Below are positions 5,743 to 7,804 of a stretch of DNA of 7,804 nt, one piece after another. The stretch's first letter is position 1. Every line of letters starts with the position of its first letter. A program made the position numbers and the translations under genes. The stretch covers positions 1 to 7,804 of the forward strand of contig CALATR010001234.1 in NCBI GenBank assembly GCA_937891875.1. Reading direction: 5' to 3'. Origin of the DNA: an uncultured Pseudomonadota bacterium. GTDB lineage: Bacteria > Myxococcota_A > UBA796 > GCA-2862545. Below the pieces are notes generated by a model. The model had not been told where the DNA came from, did not search any database, and was given only the letters and a program-made list of their open reading frames with translations.

Positions 5743-6374
5743 GGAGATCCCTCCGCGATGGAGGCGACGATGGCCTCCCGGATACGCGCGGTGGCCGCGG
5801 CGGGGTCCTTCGCCGAGCAGACCGCGCCCAGGACCGCGACCCCGTGGGCACCGGCGCCCAGAGCCGCGGCGACCCGGTCCGCGCGCACGCTGCCGATGGC
5901 GATGACCGGCAGGTCGACCGCGGCGCAGATCGCGGCGAGGCCGTCCAGGCCGAGGGTCGGCGGGGGGTCTGCCCCCTTGGAGGTCGTGCCCCACACCGGC
6001 CCACAGCCCAGGTACGAAGGGGACTCTGCGGCCACGACCATCGCGCGGTCCAGGTCGTTCGCGGTCGCGCCGACCGTGCCCGGCACCAGGGCGCGGGCGT
6101 CAGCGACAGGGAGGTCGTGGGGGCCGACGTGTACGCCGGCACCGACCAGCGCGGCCAGATCGGCGCGGTCGTCGATGACGAGGCAGGCGTCGTGAGCCGC
6201 ACACAGCTCGGCGAGGACGCGGGCGACGCGCAGGCGCTCCCGGTCCGGCACCGGGCGCTTCTCCCGGTACTGGATGACGTCGGCGCCGCCCTCGAGCGCG
6301 AGCCGGGCCAGGGCCTCGTGATCGAACCGGTCCTGGAGCACCTCGTCGGTGATGACGTGCAGGCGCCCGATCAT
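5739..6374 (-). CDS. thiE: Thiamine phosphate synthase ThiE
   Basis: ThiE joins HMP pyrophosphate and thiazole phosphate to give thiamine phosphate. The 211-residue TIM-barrel protein starts with the usual first strand, LHVITD. It carries IQYREK at 34-39 (pyrophosphate-binding Arg/Lys), IDDR at 67-70, HVGPHDLP at 82-89 with D87 as the expected Mg ligand, VGATANDL at 101-108 and the GPVWGTTSKG loop at 125-134 that binds phosphate. Small departures from the usual motifs are Asp68 for Asn, Thr104 for Ser, and GS at 161-162 where GG is common. They look conservative, so activity is likely. The ATG at 6374 overlaps the amidase stop as ATGA, with GGAG 5 bases upstream. A longer open frame to 6479 lies inside the amidase and is not used. 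The stop overlaps the thiO start in the same way, so the three genes should be coupled in translation. Confidence 0.95.
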   Translation of the reverse strand: MIGRLHVITDEVLQDRFDHEALARLALEGGADVIQYREKRPVPDRERLRVARVLAELCAAHDACLVIDDRADLAALVGAGVHVGPHDLPVADARALVPGTVGATANDLDRAMVVAAESPSYLGCGPVWGTTSKGADPPPTLGLDGLAAICAAVDLPVIAIGSVRADRVAAALGAGAHGVAVLGAVCSAKDPAAATARIREAIVASIAEGSP

Positions 6375-7804
6375 GCGGACTCCAGGATCCCGGGTCGGCG
6401 ATCGATCCAGGGATGGGCGGCCTCCAGCTGACCGGCCAGGCGGAAGAGCACGTCTTCCCTGCCGAACGGGGCGATCCACTGGGTGCCGACGGGCAGGCCG
6501 GCGGGAGACACGCCCAGGGGCAGGCTGATCGCGGGCAGGCCCAGCAGGTTGGCGAGCTGGGTGTTGGGCGTGGCCCCGAGCGCCTGGGCCGCGAGCCGCT
6601 CCAGCGCGTCGAGCACGATCTTGCGGGGCAGGGGCAGCCGGAAGAGACGCAGCTGACGCTCGGCCGCGGCGTCGGGGTAGAGCTCGCCGACCTTCGCGGG
6701 GGGCCGGGCGCAGGTCGGGGTGAGGATGACGTCGTGGGTCCGGAAGAACTCACCGAGCGCGTAGCCGGCCTGCTCGACGTCGATCCGGGCGAGCTCCATG
6801 CTGCCCGCGGACAGCATGTCGCCCAGTCGATGGAAGGCCCAGGTCGTGACCTCGAAGTCGGCCGCGCGGGGGGCGCGACCCAGCAGGTGCCCGGCGTGGG
6901 TCACCTCGGCGTGGGTGCCCGCGGCGACCATCGTGAAGTAGGCCAGGCGCAGCTTGGCGGGGTCGATCGGGAGCTGCACCAGCTCGACCTCGTGGCCCAG
7001 CGCCTCGGCCATCTTCGCCGCCTGCTGGGTGGCCGCGACCACGTCGGCGTCGTTCTCCCCTGCCAGCAGGGCGCGGGTGACGACGCCGATCCGCAGTCGT
7101 CCAGGTTCGCGGCCGACTTCTTCGCGGTACGGACGCTCGGGCGGGAGCACCTGGTAGGGCGCGCCCGCCTCCGGTCCACAGGTGGCGTCGAGCAGGGCGG
7201 CGCTGTCGCGCACGGTGCGGGTCACGGCGTGCTCGACCGCGATGCCGCTCCAGCCCCAGGCCATCTCCGGGCCCGCCGGGGTGCGCCCGCGGGTGGGCTT
7301 GAGTCCGACCAGTCCGTTGTGGGAGGCGGGAATGCGGATGCTGCCGCCACCATCGCTGGCGTGGGCGGCGGGTACATAGCGCGCCGCCACCGCCGCACCC
7401 GAGCCCCCGCTGCTGCCGCCGGGCGTGTGCTCCGGGTTCCACGGATTGCGCACCACCCCGGTCGCCTTGGGCTCGGTGATCCCCATGATGCCGAACTCGG
7501 GGGTCGCGGTCCGCCCGACGACCACCGCACCGGTGTCCCGCAGCCGACGGGCCATGGTCGACCAGGTCTTGCGCGGGACCTCCTGCAGGGTCGCGGTGCC
7601 GCAGCCGGTGGGCTCGCCAGGAACGCTGACGTGCAGGTCCTTCCAGACCATCGGCACGCCGCGCAGGGGACCGTCGGGCAGCTCCCCGCGCGCCTCCTCA
7701 AGGGCCCGCTCGAACCGCCGGCGCACCACGGCGTTCAGCGTGTCATCGTGGGCTTCGATCCTGGTGATCGCCTCCTGGACCAGCTCCTCGGGGCTCACCT
7801 CCCC
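6371..7804 (-). CDS. Amidase signature family enzyme, 5' end cut by the window edge
   Basis: This is a Ser-cisSer-Lys amidase that hydrolyses an unknown amide in the cytoplasm; no signal is visible. Counting from the GTG at 7798, the triad is K53 (VWKDL), S129 (GGSSGGSGAAVAA, 127-139) and nucleophile S153 (GGGSIRIPA). The spacing of 24 between the two serines matches the family. The GTG at 7798 is probably not the true start. GGGGAG directly abuts it, leaving no spacer, and reads in frame as Gly-Glu to give GEVSPEELV, the normal N-terminal helix junction of these enzymes. Another 20 or so residues should therefore lie beyond base 7804. GatA is less likely: no gatB/gatC neighbour is visible, and the DGGGSIRIPA context is that of NylA-like amidases. 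The stop overlaps the thiE start by 4 bases, so it belongs to the thiamine operon, though a thiamine role is unproven. Confidence 0.93.
   Translation of the reverse strand, partial: GEVSPEELVQEAITRIEAHDDTLNAVVRRRFERALEEARGELPDGPLRGVPMVWKDLHVSVPGEPTGCGTATLQEVPRKTWSTMARRLRDTGAVVVGRTATPEFGIMGITEPKATGVVRNPWNPEHTPGGSSGGSGAAVAARYVPAAHASDGGGSIRIPASHNGLVGLKPTRGRTPAGPEMAWGWSGIAVEHAVTRTVRDSAALLDATCGPEAGAPYQVLPPERPYREEVGREPGRLRIGVVTRALLAGENDADVVAATQQAAKMAEALGHEVELVQLPIDPAKLRLAYFTMVAAGTHAEVTHAGHLLGRAPRAADFEVTTWAFHRLGDMLSAGSMELARIDVEQAGYALGEFFRTHDVILTPTCARPPAKVGELYPDAAAERQLRLFRLPLPRKIVLDALERLAAQALGATPNTQLANLLGLPAISLPLGVSPAGLPVGTQWIAPFGREDVLFRLAGQLEAAHPWIDRRPGILESA

Noticed and set aside
4411..6195. A 594-codon open frame on the plus strand
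   Set aside because: It is antisense to thiS, thiO and part of thiE, which are all supported by family motifs. The translation shows no recognisable domain.

Overview
The window is about 70% G+C by eye, and its coding frames end almost every codon in G or C. Two genes encode exported lipoproteins, GTG starts are common and genes are packed tightly. This fits a high-GC Gram-negative bacterium. A myxobacterium-like (Myxococcota/Deltaproteobacteria) host is my best guess, but no marker in the window proves it.

Right half (about 2967-7804, all minus strand): a thiamine operon read right to left. A 5'-incomplete amidase-signature enzyme comes first, then thiE, thiO, thiS, thiG and a divergent ThiE/TenI-like gene. 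The amidase/thiE and thiE/thiO junctions are both 4-base ATGA overlaps. thiS and thiG are 1 base apart, and the last gene probably overlaps thiG. ThiO oxidises glycine to the imine. ThiG combines that imine with deoxyxylulose phosphate and sulfur carried on the ThiS C-terminal Gly-Gly to make the thiazole. ThiE joins thiazole phosphate to the pyrimidine. ThiO rather than ThiH indicates the oxygen-dependent route. thiF, thiC, thiD and thiL are not in the window. The first promoter, and any TPP riboswitch, must lie beyond base 7804.

Middle (2178-2963, plus strand): one unrecognised acidic lipoprotein gene. It converges on the thiamine operon with only 3 bases between stop codons, and diverges from the next unit across 59 bases.

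Left (175-2118, minus strand): a two-gene unit. It holds an M20-family metallopeptidase with a lipoprotein signal and, 3 bases after its stop, a small protein that looks like a free-standing tRNA-binding (EMAP/PheT-type OB-fold) domain with a short C-terminal extension.

Far left (1-174): no gene I can support. It holds four copies of a 7-bp tandem repeat, followed by a 36-bp tandem repeat (two copies plus a partial third) that runs up to the stop codon of the small gene.

I do not see a clear new multi-gene system. The points most worth a second look are the TenI-like paralogue lacking expected catalytic residues, the amidase translationally coupled to thiE, and the free-standing tRNA-binding-like protein coupled to a lipoprotein peptidase.
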